The position numbers and the translations under genes are program-made. Of a stretch of 64,000 bases of DNA, positions 56,244 through 64,000 are shown piece by piece. The notes under the pieces are model-generated. The model had not been told where the DNA came from and did not search any database. It was given only the letters and a program-made list of their open reading frames with translations. Position 1 is the stretch's first letter, and each line of letters begins with the position of its first letter. The stretch covers positions 186,001-250,000 of the forward strand of contig NZ_BNCH01000001.1 of NCBI RefSeq assembly GCF_014656375.1, given 5' to 3'. Source of the DNA: Aliiroseovarius zhejiangensis (GTDB lineage: Bacteria; Pseudomonadota; Alphaproteobacteria; Rhodobacterales; Rhodobacteraceae).

Positions 56244-58118
56244 ATGAAAAAACCCTCCGACAACCCCGCTGATCCGTTCAAGAAAGCGCTGGCCGAGGCG
56301 ACGAAAACGCTTGCCGATGAGCCGGAACTGTCGGTCAGCTTTACGGTGGATCCCTCGGGCGTGACGAAGGACGCGATGCGGCTGCCGCAAGTCACGCGGC
56401 GGCTGACGCGCGACGAGGTGTTGCTGGCGCGGGGCACGGCGGATGCCTATGCGATGAAGCTGCGCTATCACAACGAGGCGACCCACGCGAAATATGCCCC
56501 TGCCAGCGGCATGGCGCGCGAAATATATGAGGCGATGGAGACCGCGCGCTGTGAGGCGATGGGCGCGCGCGACATGCCCGGCACAGCGGGCAACATCGAC
56601 GCCAAGATCGAAAGCGATGCGATGCGGGCGGGTTTTGACCAGCTCACTGCCGCGGCCGATGCGCCGCTGGCCACCGCGGCCGGATACCTTACGCGTCATT
56701 TGGCGACGGGGCGCGATATGCCCCCGGCTGCGGCCAACGTGATGAATTTGTGGCGCGACTTCATCGAGGGCCAGACCGGCGATCATCTGGACGATCTGGG
56801 CGACAAGCTGGGCGATCAGACGGCGTTTGCCCGCTTTGCCCGCCAGATCATCGAAGATCTGGGCTATGGTGATCAACTCGGCGACGACCCGGACAGTGAG
56901 GATGATCAGGCCGAGGATGACGCCGAACCGGACGAGGATCAGACCGAGGACGATCAGCAAAACGAACAATCGCAGGACGATGAAGAGGCCGAGGCCGACC
57001 CCGAACGGTCGCAGGACGAGCAGATGGACCAGTCCGAAGCGCAGGTGACGCTGGACGACATGGCCGAGGACGAGATGAGCGACGAGGCGCAAATGCCCGA
57101 GGCCGATGCCCCGCTTGAGCCGCCCGCCCCGCCGCCCGCGTCGGAAGCGGATCCGGATTATCTGGTTTACAGCAACGAACATGACGAAGAGATCATGGCC
57201 GAGGATCTGGCGGAACCGGCCGAATTGGAACGCCTGCGCGCCTATCTGGATCAGCAATTGGAGCCGTTGAAAGGCGCGGTCAGCCGTCTGGCGAACAAGT
57301 TGCAACGGCGGCTTCAGGCGCAGCAGAACCGCTCGTGGCTGTTCGATCTGGAAGAAGGTATTCTGGACGCCGGTCGTTTGGCGCGCGTCGTCGCCAACCC
57401 CACGACCCCCCTGTCGTTCAAGATGGAAAAGGACACCGAGTTCCGCGACACGGTGGTGACACTGCTTCTGGACAATTCCGGGTCGATGCGGGGGCGCCCG
57501 ATCTCGATCGCGGCGATCTGCGCTGACGTCTTGGCGCGGACGCTGGAACGCTGTCAGGTCAAGGTCGAGGTTCTGGGCTTCACCACACGGGCCTGGAAAG
57601 GCGGGCTGGCGCGCGAGAAGTGGCTGGCCGATGGACGCCCGCAGCAACCCGGCCGTCTGAACGATCTGCGCCACATCATCTATAAAAAGGCCGACGCGCC
57701 GATGCGGCGGACACGGGACAATCTGGGCCTGATGATGAAAGAGGGGCTTCTGAAGGAAAACATCGACGGCGAGGCGCTGGAATGGGCGCATCGGCGGATC
57801 GTGGCCCGACCCGAGCAGCGCAAGATCCTGATGGTGATTTCCGACGGGGCGCCGGTGGACGATTCAACGTTGTCCGTTAACCCCGCGAATTATCTGGAAA
57901 AACACCTGCGCGACGTGATCGCCATGGTCGAAAAACGCAAGCAGGTCGAGCTGCTGGCCATCGGCATCGGCCATGATGTGACACGCTATTACGACCGCGC
58001 GGTGACGATCACCGATGTCGAACAACTGGCCGGCGCGATGACAGAGCAACTGGCGTCGCTGTTTGACAGTGATCCCCGCGCACGGGCGCGCCTTCTGGGG
58101 ATAAAGAAGGTCAGCTGA
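56244..58118 (+). CDS. cobT: aerobic cobaltochelatase subunit CobT
   Basis: Partner of CobS in the ATPase module of aerobic cobaltochelatase. The 624-residue product has an N-terminal helical domain (about 1-210) and a very acidic disordered middle (about 213-305, rich in DE and Q). The C-terminal von Willebrand A domain has MIDAS D410-N-S-G-S414 ([13 protein letters not shown]) and later [14 protein letters not shown]. This matches the layout of magnesium chelatase subunit D relatives. It lies 84 nt after cobS and is surely in the same transcript. Confidence 0.96.
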   Translation: MKKPSDNPADPFKKALAEATKTLADEPELSVSFTVDPSGVTKDAMRLPQVTRRLTRDEVLLARGTADAYAMKLRYHNEATHAKYAPASGMAREIYEAMETARCEAMGARDMPGTAGNIDAKIESDAMRAGFDQLTAAADAPLATAAGYLTRHLATGRDMPPAAANVMNLWRDFIEGQTGDHLDDLGDKLGDQTAFARFARQIIEDLGYGDQLGDDPDSEDDQAEDDAEPDEDQTEDDQQNEQSQDDEEAEADPERSQDEQMDQSEAQVTLDDMAEDEMSDEAQMPEADAPLEPPAPPPASEADPDYLVYSNEHDEEIMAEDLAEPAELERLRAYLDQQLEPLKGAVSRLANKLQRRLQAQQNRSWLFDLEEGILDAGRLARVVANPTTPLSFKMEKDTEFRDTVVTLLLDNSGSMRGRPISIAAICADVLARTLERCQVKVEVLGFTTRAWKGGLAREKWLADGRPQQPGRLNDLRHIIYKKADAPMRRTRDNLGLMMKEGLLKENIDGEALEWAHRRIVARPEQRKILMVISDGAPVDDSTLSVNPANYLEKHLRDVIAMVEKRKQVELLAIGIGHDVTRYYDRAVTITDVEQLAGAMTEQLASLFDSDPRARARLLGIKKVS

Positions 58119-58220
58119 CCCCCCCTTTCCTCGGCCCGCGTTTCACGGCATGTTGCGCGCATCCAGCGCCTGCCTGTGGCGCGCGGCATTACCCGACACA
58201 TTCAGACACCGGAGAACACC

Positions 58221-60020
58221 ATGTTCCAATCCTTCGACACGACCGCCGACCCCTCGCATGGCCCCGTCAGGCTGGCGCGGCTGCGCCGGGCAATGGCGAT
58301 GAAAGGGCTGGACGGGTTCATCGTGCCGCGTGCGGATGCGCATCAAGGCGAATATGTCGCGCCGTGTGATGCACGTCTGGCGTGGTTGACCGGGTTCACG
58401 GGCTCTGCCGGGTTCTGCATTGCGTTGAAGGACCACGCCGGGATTTTCGTGGATGGGCGGTATCGCACCCAGGTGCGTGCGCAGGCTGACATGGAGGCGT
58501 TTACACCGGTCCACTGGCCCGAAACCCTGCCCGGCCCGTGGTTGAAGGACACACTTGCGGGAAAGGCCGCCAAGATCGGCTTTGATCCGTGGCTGCACAC
58601 GAAAGGCGAGATCGAAACCATCGAAAAGGCGCTGTCAGGCACCAAGGTCACGCTTGTGCCAACTGACAATCTGGTTGACCGGATATGGGAGGATCGCCCC
58701 CCTGCCCCCAACGGCAAGATCATCGAGCAACCTGTTGAGTTTGCAGGCATGTCCAGTGCGGCCAAACGCTCTGAACTGGCGGATATGCTGTTGTCGGCAG
58801 GGCAGAAATCCTGCGTGATGACCTTGTCCGACAGCATTGCATGGATGCTGAACATCCGCGGCGACGATCTGCCCCGCATTCCGGTCGTGCAGGGCTTTGC
58901 CGTTCTGGGCGATGATGCTGCGGTGGCGTTTTTCACCACCGAGGGGCGCCAGATCGAGGCTGCGTTGGACAAGGATGTCACGCTGCATTCGGTCAAGGAT
59001 TTCGCCGACCATCTGAAAACACTCGATGGTCCGGTCCGGGTGGACAAGGCCACCGCTCCGCTGGCGGTATCGCAGCTGTTGGACAAGGCGGGCATTGCGG
59101 TGGATTGGGACAGCGATCCCGCCATTCTGCCCAAGGCGCAGAAGAACCCGACCGAACTTCGGGGCGCGCGCACGGCGCATCTTCGCGATGCCGCCGCCGT
59201 GGTCGAGTTTCTGACCTGGTATGACGCCGCAGAGAAAACCACCCTGACCGAGATTGATCTGGTCACGACACTGGAAGACAAGCGCCGCGCATCAAACGCG
59301 CTGTTGGACATTTCGTTCGAGACCATCGCGGGCGCCGGACCGAACGGGGCGATCATGCACTATCGCGTGACGCATGATACGAACCGCACCCTTGCCCCCG
59401 GCGATCTGGTGGTTCTGGACAGCGGCGGGCAATATCGCGACGGCACCACGGACATCACCCGCACCTTGCGGGTCGGCAATGTCGGGGACGAGGGAAAACG
59501 CTGCTACACGCGTGTGTTGCAAGGCATGATTGCCCTGTCGCGAATCTATTTTCCCAAGGGGCGCACCGGTCGCGATCTGGACCCGATCGCGCGCTATCCC
59601 TTGTTTGCTGCCCATCAGGATTTCAACCACGGCACCGGGCATGGTGTCGGGGCGTATCTGTCAGTGCACGAGGGGCCACAACGGTTCAACGCAATCTCGG
59701 ATATCGAATTGCTGCCCGGGATGATCTTGTCGAACGAACCGGGCTATTATCGCGAAGGCGCGTTTGGCATCCGTCTGGAAAACCTGATCGTCGTGCAAAA
59801 GGCCACCTGCCCCGATGGCGGCGATGCCGATCGCGACATGCTGTCTTTCGAGACCCTGACCTTTGTCCCCTTTGATCGTGACCTGATCCTTCCCGATATG
59901 CTGTCGGGGGAAGAGCGGGCGTGGCTGAACAACTATCACGTCACTTGCGTTGAAAAACTGTCGCCGCTTCTGGGTGACGCTGCGTTGCGCTGGCTCAAAG
60001 CGGCCTGTGCGCCTATTTGA
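58221..60020 (+). CDS. aminopeptidase P family protein (Xaa-Pro aminopeptidase)
   Basis: Pita-bread metallopeptidase that removes an N-terminal residue before proline. The 599-residue product is the long three-domain type (two creatinase-like N-terminal domains and a catalytic C-terminal domain). Metal ligands are all present: D400 and D411 (LDSGGQYRDGTTDITRT), H474 (TGHGVGAYLSVHEGP), E506 (SNEPGYYREG) and E520 (IRLENLIVV). No signal peptide is visible. The ATG at 58221 has GGAGA 5 nt upstream. It lies between cobT and a DUF427 gene on the same strand, with no obvious functional link. Confidence 0.95.
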   Translation: MFQSFDTTADPSHGPVRLARLRRAMAMKGLDGFIVPRADAHQGEYVAPCDARLAWLTGFTGSAGFCIALKDHAGIFVDGRYRTQVRAQADMEAFTPVHWPETLPGPWLKDTLAGKAAKIGFDPWLHTKGEIETIEKALSGTKVTLVPTDNLVDRIWEDRPPAPNGKIIEQPVEFAGMSSAAKRSELADMLLSAGQKSCVMTLSDSIAWMLNIRGDDLPRIPVVQGFAVLGDDAAVAFFTTEGRQIEAALDKDVTLHSVKDFADHLKTLDGPVRVDKATAPLAVSQLLDKAGIAVDWDSDPAILPKAQKNPTELRGARTAHLRDAAAVVEFLTWYDAAEKTTLTEIDLVTTLEDKRRASNALLDISFETIAGAGPNGAIMHYRVTHDTNRTLAPGDLVVLDSGGQYRDGTTDITRTLRVGNVGDEGKRCYTRVLQGMIALSRIYFPKGRTGRDLDPIARYPLFAAHQDFNHGTGHGVGAYLSVHEGPQRFNAISDIELLPGMILSNEPGYYREGAFGIRLENLIVVQKATCPDGGDADRDMLSFETLTFVPFDRDLILPDMLSGEERAWLNNYHVTCVEKLSPLLGDAALRWLKAACAPI

Positions 60021-60049
60021 CACGCGACCGTCACATTTTTTCTGATACT

Positions 60050-60065
60050 GTTCCGCGCACGGAAC
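60050..60065 (+). promoter_or_regulatory. short perfect hairpin ahead of DUF427
   Basis: GTTCCG-CGCA-CGGAAC forms six pairs with a four-base loop, 30 nt past the aminopeptidase stop and 20 nt before the DUF427 start. No T-run follows. It may be a leader hairpin or weak terminator. Confidence 0.3.
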
Positions 60066-60084
60066 CCGCAACACGAGGATGACC

Positions 60085-60426
60085 ATGGCTGACCAAATCA
60101 CGATCCGCCCCGCCGAAGGGAAATGGACTGTTCGCGCCGGGGGCGCGGTGTTGGGGGAAAGCCAATCGGCGCTTGAAGTGGTCGAAGGCAACCGTGCCCC
60201 GGTGATCTATTTCCCGAAGGGCGACGTGGCGATGGCGTTTCTGGACAAAAGCGACACGATCACCACCTGCCCGTATCGTGGCGAGGCGCGGCATTTCTCG
60301 ATCCAGACGAAATCGACCGTGATCGAGGATGCGGGTTACATGTATGACGCACCGGTCGAAAAACTGGCCGCGTTGAAGGATCATCTGGCCTTCTATGCCG
60401 AAAAGGCGACCATCGCGCGCACCTGA
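60085..60426 (+). CDS. DUF427 domain-containing protein
   Basis: A 113-residue single-domain protein with the DUF427 pattern: KWTVRAGGAVLGESQSALEV, PVIYFPKGDVAMAFL, then TCPYRGEARHFSI and a C-terminal ending near YDAPVEKLAALKDHLAFY. The function is unknown. An in-frame ATG at 60079 is directly against GAGG, so the ATG at 60085 (GAGG 6 nt away) is the better start. It is convergent with anmK, with 10 nt between the two stops. Confidence 0.9.
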   Translation: MADQITIRPAEGKWTVRAGGAVLGESQSALEVVEGNRAPVIYFPKGDVAMAFLDKSDTITTCPYRGEARHFSIQTKSTVIEDAGYMYDAPVEKLAALKDHLAFYAEKATIART

Positions 60427-60436
60427 CGCTGGGGCG

Positions 60437-61600
60437 TCATGGCGCCTTTGGGATCGAAACCTGCCCCCCGCCCACCGGCGCGGCAACGCCGGTCGTACCG
60501 GGGGCCGAGGTTGTCATCCCCCGCGCCACGCGCACCGCAAGATAGGCAAAAGCCTGCGCCTCCAGCATGTCGCCATTCAGTCCGGTGGCGTCGATGTCCC
60601 GGACCGGGACGGAAAGCCGCGCCCGAAGCTCACCCATCAGGGCTTGATTGTGGCGTCCGCCGCCCGTGACCAGCACCTGTTTGGGCGGTGACGGGCAATG
60701 CTCCAGACCGCGTGCAACAGCAGCCGCAGCACAGGCGGTCAGGCTGCGCAGGGCATCGGCATCGGACAGATCTGACACCAGTCCCGGAAGGTCAGGAAAA
60801 TCGTCACGGTCGAGCGATTTGGGCGGCATGCGATGGAAATAGGGATGGGTCAGGAACCTGTCGACCATCGCCTGATCGGCCACACCCGAGGCGGCCAGTT
60901 CCCCCCCTTCGTCCCGGGCAGCATCGCGCCGGGCTTGTATCAGGTCGTCCAGCGGCGCATTGGCCGGGCCGGTGTCGAAGGCCAGGCAGGCCCCCACCGC
61001 ATCCGGCCGCTCAATCCGTGGGTCGACCCATGTGACATTGCCAACGCCCCCCAAATTCAGAAAAACCAAGGGCGCGTCAGCCCCGATGAACCGCGCGCAG
61101 GCATGGTGAAAGAATGGTGCAAGTGGCGCACCTTCGCCCCCCAAACCCACATCCGCGCTGCGAAAATCCCAGACCACCGGTAGGCTCAGCGCCTGCGACA
61201 GCGCCTGTCCGTCGCCCGCCTGATGGGTGCCCCGCCCGCGCGGGTCATGGGCGAATGTCTGGCCGTGAAAACCCAGAAGCTCCGGGGTCGGGTCGGTCTG
61301 CATTAGCTCGGCAATGGCCGCATGATGCACGGTTTCGACAATCTGCGCGGCGGCGGGGATTTCTGGTGCATCTTGCCATTTTCCCAAAGCACGCCGCAGG
61401 GTTTTGCGTTGTGCGGCCGAATAGGGGCGAAATACGGTCGGACCGAACCCCGCGATCACATCGCCATCGGTTTCGATCAGGGCGGCGTCCACCCCATCCA
61501 GTGATGTGCCTGACATGCACCCCAGGGCCCAGACCGGCCCTTGCTGCAAGCGGGCCCGCAATGCCCCGTCGGCCCTGGTCTTGTCGATGGCTTTCAACAC
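60437..61600 (-). CDS. anmK: anhydro-N-acetylmuramic acid kinase
   Basis: Sugar kinase that phosphorylates and opens 1,6-anhydro-MurNAc from wall turnover so it can be recycled. The 387-residue product has the N-terminal [48 protein letters not shown] and [19 protein letters not shown]. The start appears to be GTG at 61600 (or TTG at 61597), as no ATG fits. It is divergent from tyrS across only 51 nt, so their promoters must overlap. It fits with the transglycosylase-like and amidase genes of the window. Confidence 0.95.
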   Translation of the reverse strand: MLKAIDKTRADGALRARLQQGPVWALGCMSGTSLDGVDAALIETDGDVIAGFGPTVFRPYSAAQRKTLRRALGKWQDAPEIPAAAQIVETVHHAAIAELMQTDPTPELLGFHGQTFAHDPRGRGTHQAGDGQALSQALSLPVVWDFRSADVGLGGEGAPLAPFFHHACARFIGADAPLVFLNLGGVGNVTWVDPRIERPDAVGACLAFDTGPANAPLDDLIQARRDAARDEGGELAASGVADQAMVDRFLTHPYFHRMPPKSLDRDDFPDLPGLVSDLSDADALRSLTACAAAAVARGLEHCPSPPKQVLVTGGGRHNQALMGELRARLSVPVRDIDATGLNGDMLEAQAFAYLAVRVARGMTTSAPGTTGVAAPVGGGQVSIPKAP

Positions 61601-61651
61601 GCTCTTTTCCTTTTCCCGCCCCGCGTCTATACGGAAGGTTCAAAGATCAGG

Positions 61652-62920
61652 ATGGACCAAAAGAACATGACCTACCACCCGAAATCCGACTTCATGCGTG
61701 TGATGATCGAGCGCGGCTTTCTGGCCGATTGCACCGACTATCAGGCGCTGGACGATGCGCTGAACGCGGGGGTGGTTTCCGCCTATATCGGTTATGACGC
61801 GACGGCGCAGTCGCTGCATGTGGGGCATCTGATGAACATCATGGTGCTGAGGTGGTTGCAGAAATGCGGCCACAAGCCGATCACCCTGATGGGTGGCGGC
61901 ACCACCAAGGTGGGCGATCCCTCGTTCCGGTCGGACGAGCGCCCGCTGTTGGGCCCGGAACAGATCGAGGCCAACATCGCCGGCATGCAGCAGGTGTTCG
62001 CCAAGTTCCTGCGTTATGGCGACGGAGCCAGCGATGCGATCATGCTGAACAACGCCCAGTGGCTCGACGGGCTGAATTACCTCGATTTCCTGCGCGACAT
62101 CGGGCGGCATTTCTCGGTCAACCGGATGTTGTCGTTCGAAAGCGTGAAGTCGCGGCTGGACCGCGAACAATCGCTGTCGTTTCTCGAGTTCAACTACATG
62201 ATCCTGCAAGCCTATGATTTTCTTGAGCTGAACCGCCGCTATGGCTGCCTGTTGCAGATGGGTGGGTCGGACCAATGGGGCAATATCGTCAACGGTGTCG
62301 ATCTGACGCGCCGGGTGGCGGAAACCGAGGTCTTCGGCCTGACGACTCCGCTTCTGACCACCTCGGACGGGCGCAAGATGGGCAAAAGCCAGGGCGGCGC
62401 GATCTGGCTGAATGGCGATATGCTCAGCCCTTACGAGTTTTGGCAATTCTGGCGCAACACGACCGATGCTGACACGGGCAAGTTCTTGAAAATCTTCACC
62501 GAATTGCCGGTCGAGGAATGCGACCGTCTGGGCGCGCTGGAAGGGGCCGAGATCAACGAGGCCAAGATCATTCTGGCCAACGAGGTCACCGGCCTTCTGC
62601 ACGGTGCGGAGGCTGCCAAGGCTGCCGAAGCCACCGCGCGCGAAGTGTTCGAAAAAGGTGGTGCGGGCGATGACCTGCCCACCCTGACGCTCAACCCCGG
62701 AGATCTGGGCGACGGGATGTCGATCGTGCAACTGTTCGTCAAATCCGGTTTGGCAAAGTCCGGCAAGGACGCGAAACGCCTGATTGCCGAGAACGGGGCA
62801 AGGGTGAATGACGAAGCGTTGACCGATGCCGGCCGGATGGTTGTTGCAAATGATCTGGATCGGCCAATGAAGCTCTCGGCGGGCAAGAAGCGTCACGCGC
62901 TGGTGGTGTTGGCGGGCTGA
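61652..62920 (+). CDS. tyrS: tyrosyl-tRNA synthetase
   Basis: Class I synthetase that charges tRNA(Tyr). The 422-residue product has the HIGH-type motif HVGHL (in [15 protein letters not shown]), the tyrosine site [15 protein letters not shown], the KMSKS-type loop [10 protein letters not shown] and a C-terminal S4 RNA-binding domain ([20 protein letters not shown]). This is the bacterial TyrRS type. ATGs at 61652 and 61667 are both possible; neither has an ideal ribosome site (AGG abuts the first). The later start would give 417 residues, beginning MTYHPKSDF. Confidence 0.97.
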   Translation: MDQKNMTYHPKSDFMRVMIERGFLADCTDYQALDDALNAGVVSAYIGYDATAQSLHVGHLMNIMVLRWLQKCGHKPITLMGGGTTKVGDPSFRSDERPLLGPEQIEANIAGMQQVFAKFLRYGDGASDAIMLNNAQWLDGLNYLDFLRDIGRHFSVNRMLSFESVKSRLDREQSLSFLEFNYMILQAYDFLELNRRYGCLLQMGGSDQWGNIVNGVDLTRRVAETEVFGLTTPLLTTSDGRKMGKSQGGAIWLNGDMLSPYEFWQFWRNTTDADTGKFLKIFTELPVEECDRLGALEGAEINEAKIILANEVTGLLHGAEAAKAAEATAREVFEKGGAGDDLPTLTLNPGDLGDGMSIVQLFVKSGLAKSGKDAKRLIAENGARVNDEALTDAGRMVVANDLDRPMKLSAGKKRHALVVLAG

Positions 62921-63057
62921 CCCGGACGTCGCCAGCCCTGATACGGGTCGACTTGTCCCACGTATAAGCTCGCGCGGCGCCTACGAGCACGCCCATCAGG
63001 TTGCGGAGCGATTTTCTGATTTCGCGCAACTGTGATATTCTGCCCCCATTCAGTTCC

Positions 63058-63067
63058 GGGGGGGGGG
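63058..63067 (+). repeat. homopolymeric tract of ten G
   Basis: Ten consecutive G directly before CGGA and the ATG at 63072, so the tract forms the ribosome-binding zone of the next gene. Length change by slippage would alter spacing or strength of the site. Confidence 0.85.
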
Positions 63068-63071
63068 CGGA

Positions 63072-63962
63072 ATGTCGACGTTCGAAACGGTCACAGCCCG
63101 TTGGGCATGGGCAGGTGCGCTTGCACTGGCGTTGTATGTCTTTGCCGGGATCGCCACCGCCCAAGACCGCACCACCGAGCCGTTCCTGCGCACCTATGCC
63201 GCCGCGCGCGCCGCACCCACCATCGCCGAGGAAGGCGGCTGGCGCACGATCCGGGTGGAATACTGGAGCAAGGCGATCTTTTCTTTCACCTATAATGTCG
63301 ACAAGGAGATCTGTCAGTTCCTGATCTGGCTGTCGGATGCCGAGGATGATTTTCCCAACAAGATCATTGATTTCGGCTGTGATGGCACACCAGACCGGAT
63401 CAGGACCCTGGCGGACAGGGAATTTCAGAACCGCCCCCTGACCGATTTTGAAACCCGCGTCTATGCCTATTTCCTGCCCCGCGCCGCGGCGAGTTTCGAG
63501 GCGGCAAGCCTGATCAAATCCTACAATCCGGAACCGAAACTGGCGCTGGTGCCGGATGCAAAAATCATGCGCGAAAATCGGGAGCTGATGCAGGAAATCG
63601 CCAACGCCGCCACAAACAGCACCCTCATGGGCAATCCGGAGCATTCCGAGACCCTGAAACCGAACGACCGTGTGTTCAGGATCTTCGTCAACAACGGGGC
63701 CAAGAATGGCGGGGCGACGCTGACATTCTTTGCGGAAAAGGCATCGGGACGGTCGCTGCGATCCTGCAGCATTGATTACGAAGATCCGACCAATGACGTG
63801 GTTTTTCTGGACAGAGCCTGTGACAGCGTTTTCGAATATGCGTCCGATAATGGCAAGGGTCGGAAGCTGGCCGTCGCGGGGATGGAGGGCGTGATCAAGG
63901 GCGTATTGCTGGATGTCGCGCGGTTTGCACGGGTGGCAAACACCTATTTCAGCCTGAATTGA
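63072..63962 (+). CDS. secreted protein of unknown function
   Basis: A 296-residue protein with a likely signal peptide (WAWAGALALALYVFAGIATA, cleavage near residue 30). The mature part has mixed alpha/beta composition, no membrane helix, and four cysteines in two groups (EICQFLIWL and FGCDGTPDR; LRSCSIDY and DRACDSVF) that could form two disulfides. I recognise no family. A C-terminal segment GVLLDVARFARVANTYFSLN ends the protein. It lies 151 nt after tyrS and starts behind a ten-G tract. The window ends 38 nt past its stop, so the neighbour downstream is not seen. Confidence 0.75.
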   Translation: MSTFETVTARWAWAGALALALYVFAGIATAQDRTTEPFLRTYAAARAAPTIAEEGGWRTIRVEYWSKAIFSFTYNVDKEICQFLIWLSDAEDDFPNKIIDFGCDGTPDRIRTLADREFQNRPLTDFETRVYAYFLPRAAASFEAASLIKSYNPEPKLALVPDAKIMRENRELMQEIANAATNSTLMGNPEHSETLKPNDRVFRIFVNNGAKNGGATLTFFAEKASGRSLRSCSIDYEDPTNDVVFLDRACDSVFEYASDNGKGRKLAVAGMEGVIKGVLLDVARFARVANTYFSLN

Positions 63963-64000
63963 ACTGAGCCCGACCTCTGCAAGTCCTGGGTTTGGCGGTC

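Noticed and set aside
55833-57791. A 652-residue antisense frame across cobS and cobT
   Set aside because: It spans two real genes and a gap; its low-complexity Arg/Leu/Val composition mirrors the acidic CobT linker.
1-64000. tRNA, rRNA, riboswitch, prophage, transposase or toxin-antitoxin genes
   Set aside because: I looked through all intergenic gaps and short frames and saw no cloverleaf, no cobalamin riboswitch ahead of cobS and no mobile-element protein; a dedicated RNA search could still find short RNAs.

Overview
The window is 64 kb of GC-rich, gene-dense chromosome from an alphaproteobacterium, almost certainly order Rhodobacterales (Roseobacter/Paracoccaceae group). This rests on several points: an lptD-surA-pdxA-rsmA operon; a division and cell-wall (dcw) cluster with an alphaproteobacterial FtsZ carrying a long linker; two small DUF2484 membrane proteins inside that cluster; an RTX-Hint protein; aerobic cobaltochelatase genes cobS and cobT; and a hairpin-plus-tail intergenic repeat of a kind I associate with this family (54965-55026). 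It reads as core chromosome. I see no phage, insertion sequence, integron, CRISPR array, tRNA or rRNA.

Layout. (1) 1-5.4 kb, plus strand: lptD, surA, pdxA and rsmA, coupled by ATGA overlaps, for outer-membrane biogenesis, vitamin B6 synthesis and rRNA methylation. (2) 5.4-8.5 kb: a ClC-type chloride transporter and a divergent FAD-linked 2-hydroxyacid oxidase. (3) 8.5-23.3 kb, minus strand, read right to left: ftsW-murG-murC-DUF2484-DUF2484-murB-ddl-ftsQ-ftsA-ftsZ, then a terminator, lpxC, a second terminator, and bamD-recN. (4) 23.5-28.2 kb, minus strand: an EamA transporter, the pntA-pntB transhydrogenase pair with a 30-bp dyad upstream, and an ICMT-like methyltransferase. (5) 28.3-31.8 kb: kynureninase, pirin and a DNase I-fold phosphoesterase. 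(6) 31.8-34.9 kb, minus strand: an orphan TadG-TadE-TadE set. (7) 35.2-42.7 kb: a Glu/Leu/Phe/Val-type dehydrogenase, a cell-wall amidase, a DsbA-like oxidoreductase, an aminotransferase and the RTX-Hint protein. (8) 43.1-47.1 kb, minus strand: malate synthase G, a GlcG/HbpS-like protein, a class I glutamine amidotransferase-like hydrolase (C26) and a small cytochrome c. (9) 47.3-64 kb: pepN, a lytic-transglycosylase-like protein, gatB, a beta-barrel-like protein, DUF4177, bolA, a J-domain protein, cobS, cobT, aminopeptidase P, DUF427, anmK, tyrS and a secreted protein of unknown function.

Much of the window serves the envelope: LPS export and lipid A synthesis (LptD, LpxC), outer-membrane protein folding (SurA, BamD), peptidoglycan precursors (MurB, MurC, MurG, Ddl), division (FtsA, FtsQ, FtsW, FtsZ) and wall turnover (amidase, lytic transglycosylase, AnmK). 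The least explained parts are the tandem DUF2484 genes, the TadG/TadE set, the RTX-Hint protein, the secreted C-terminal ORF behind a ten-G tract, and several striking intergenic palindromes. I found no clear new multi-gene defence or mobile system.
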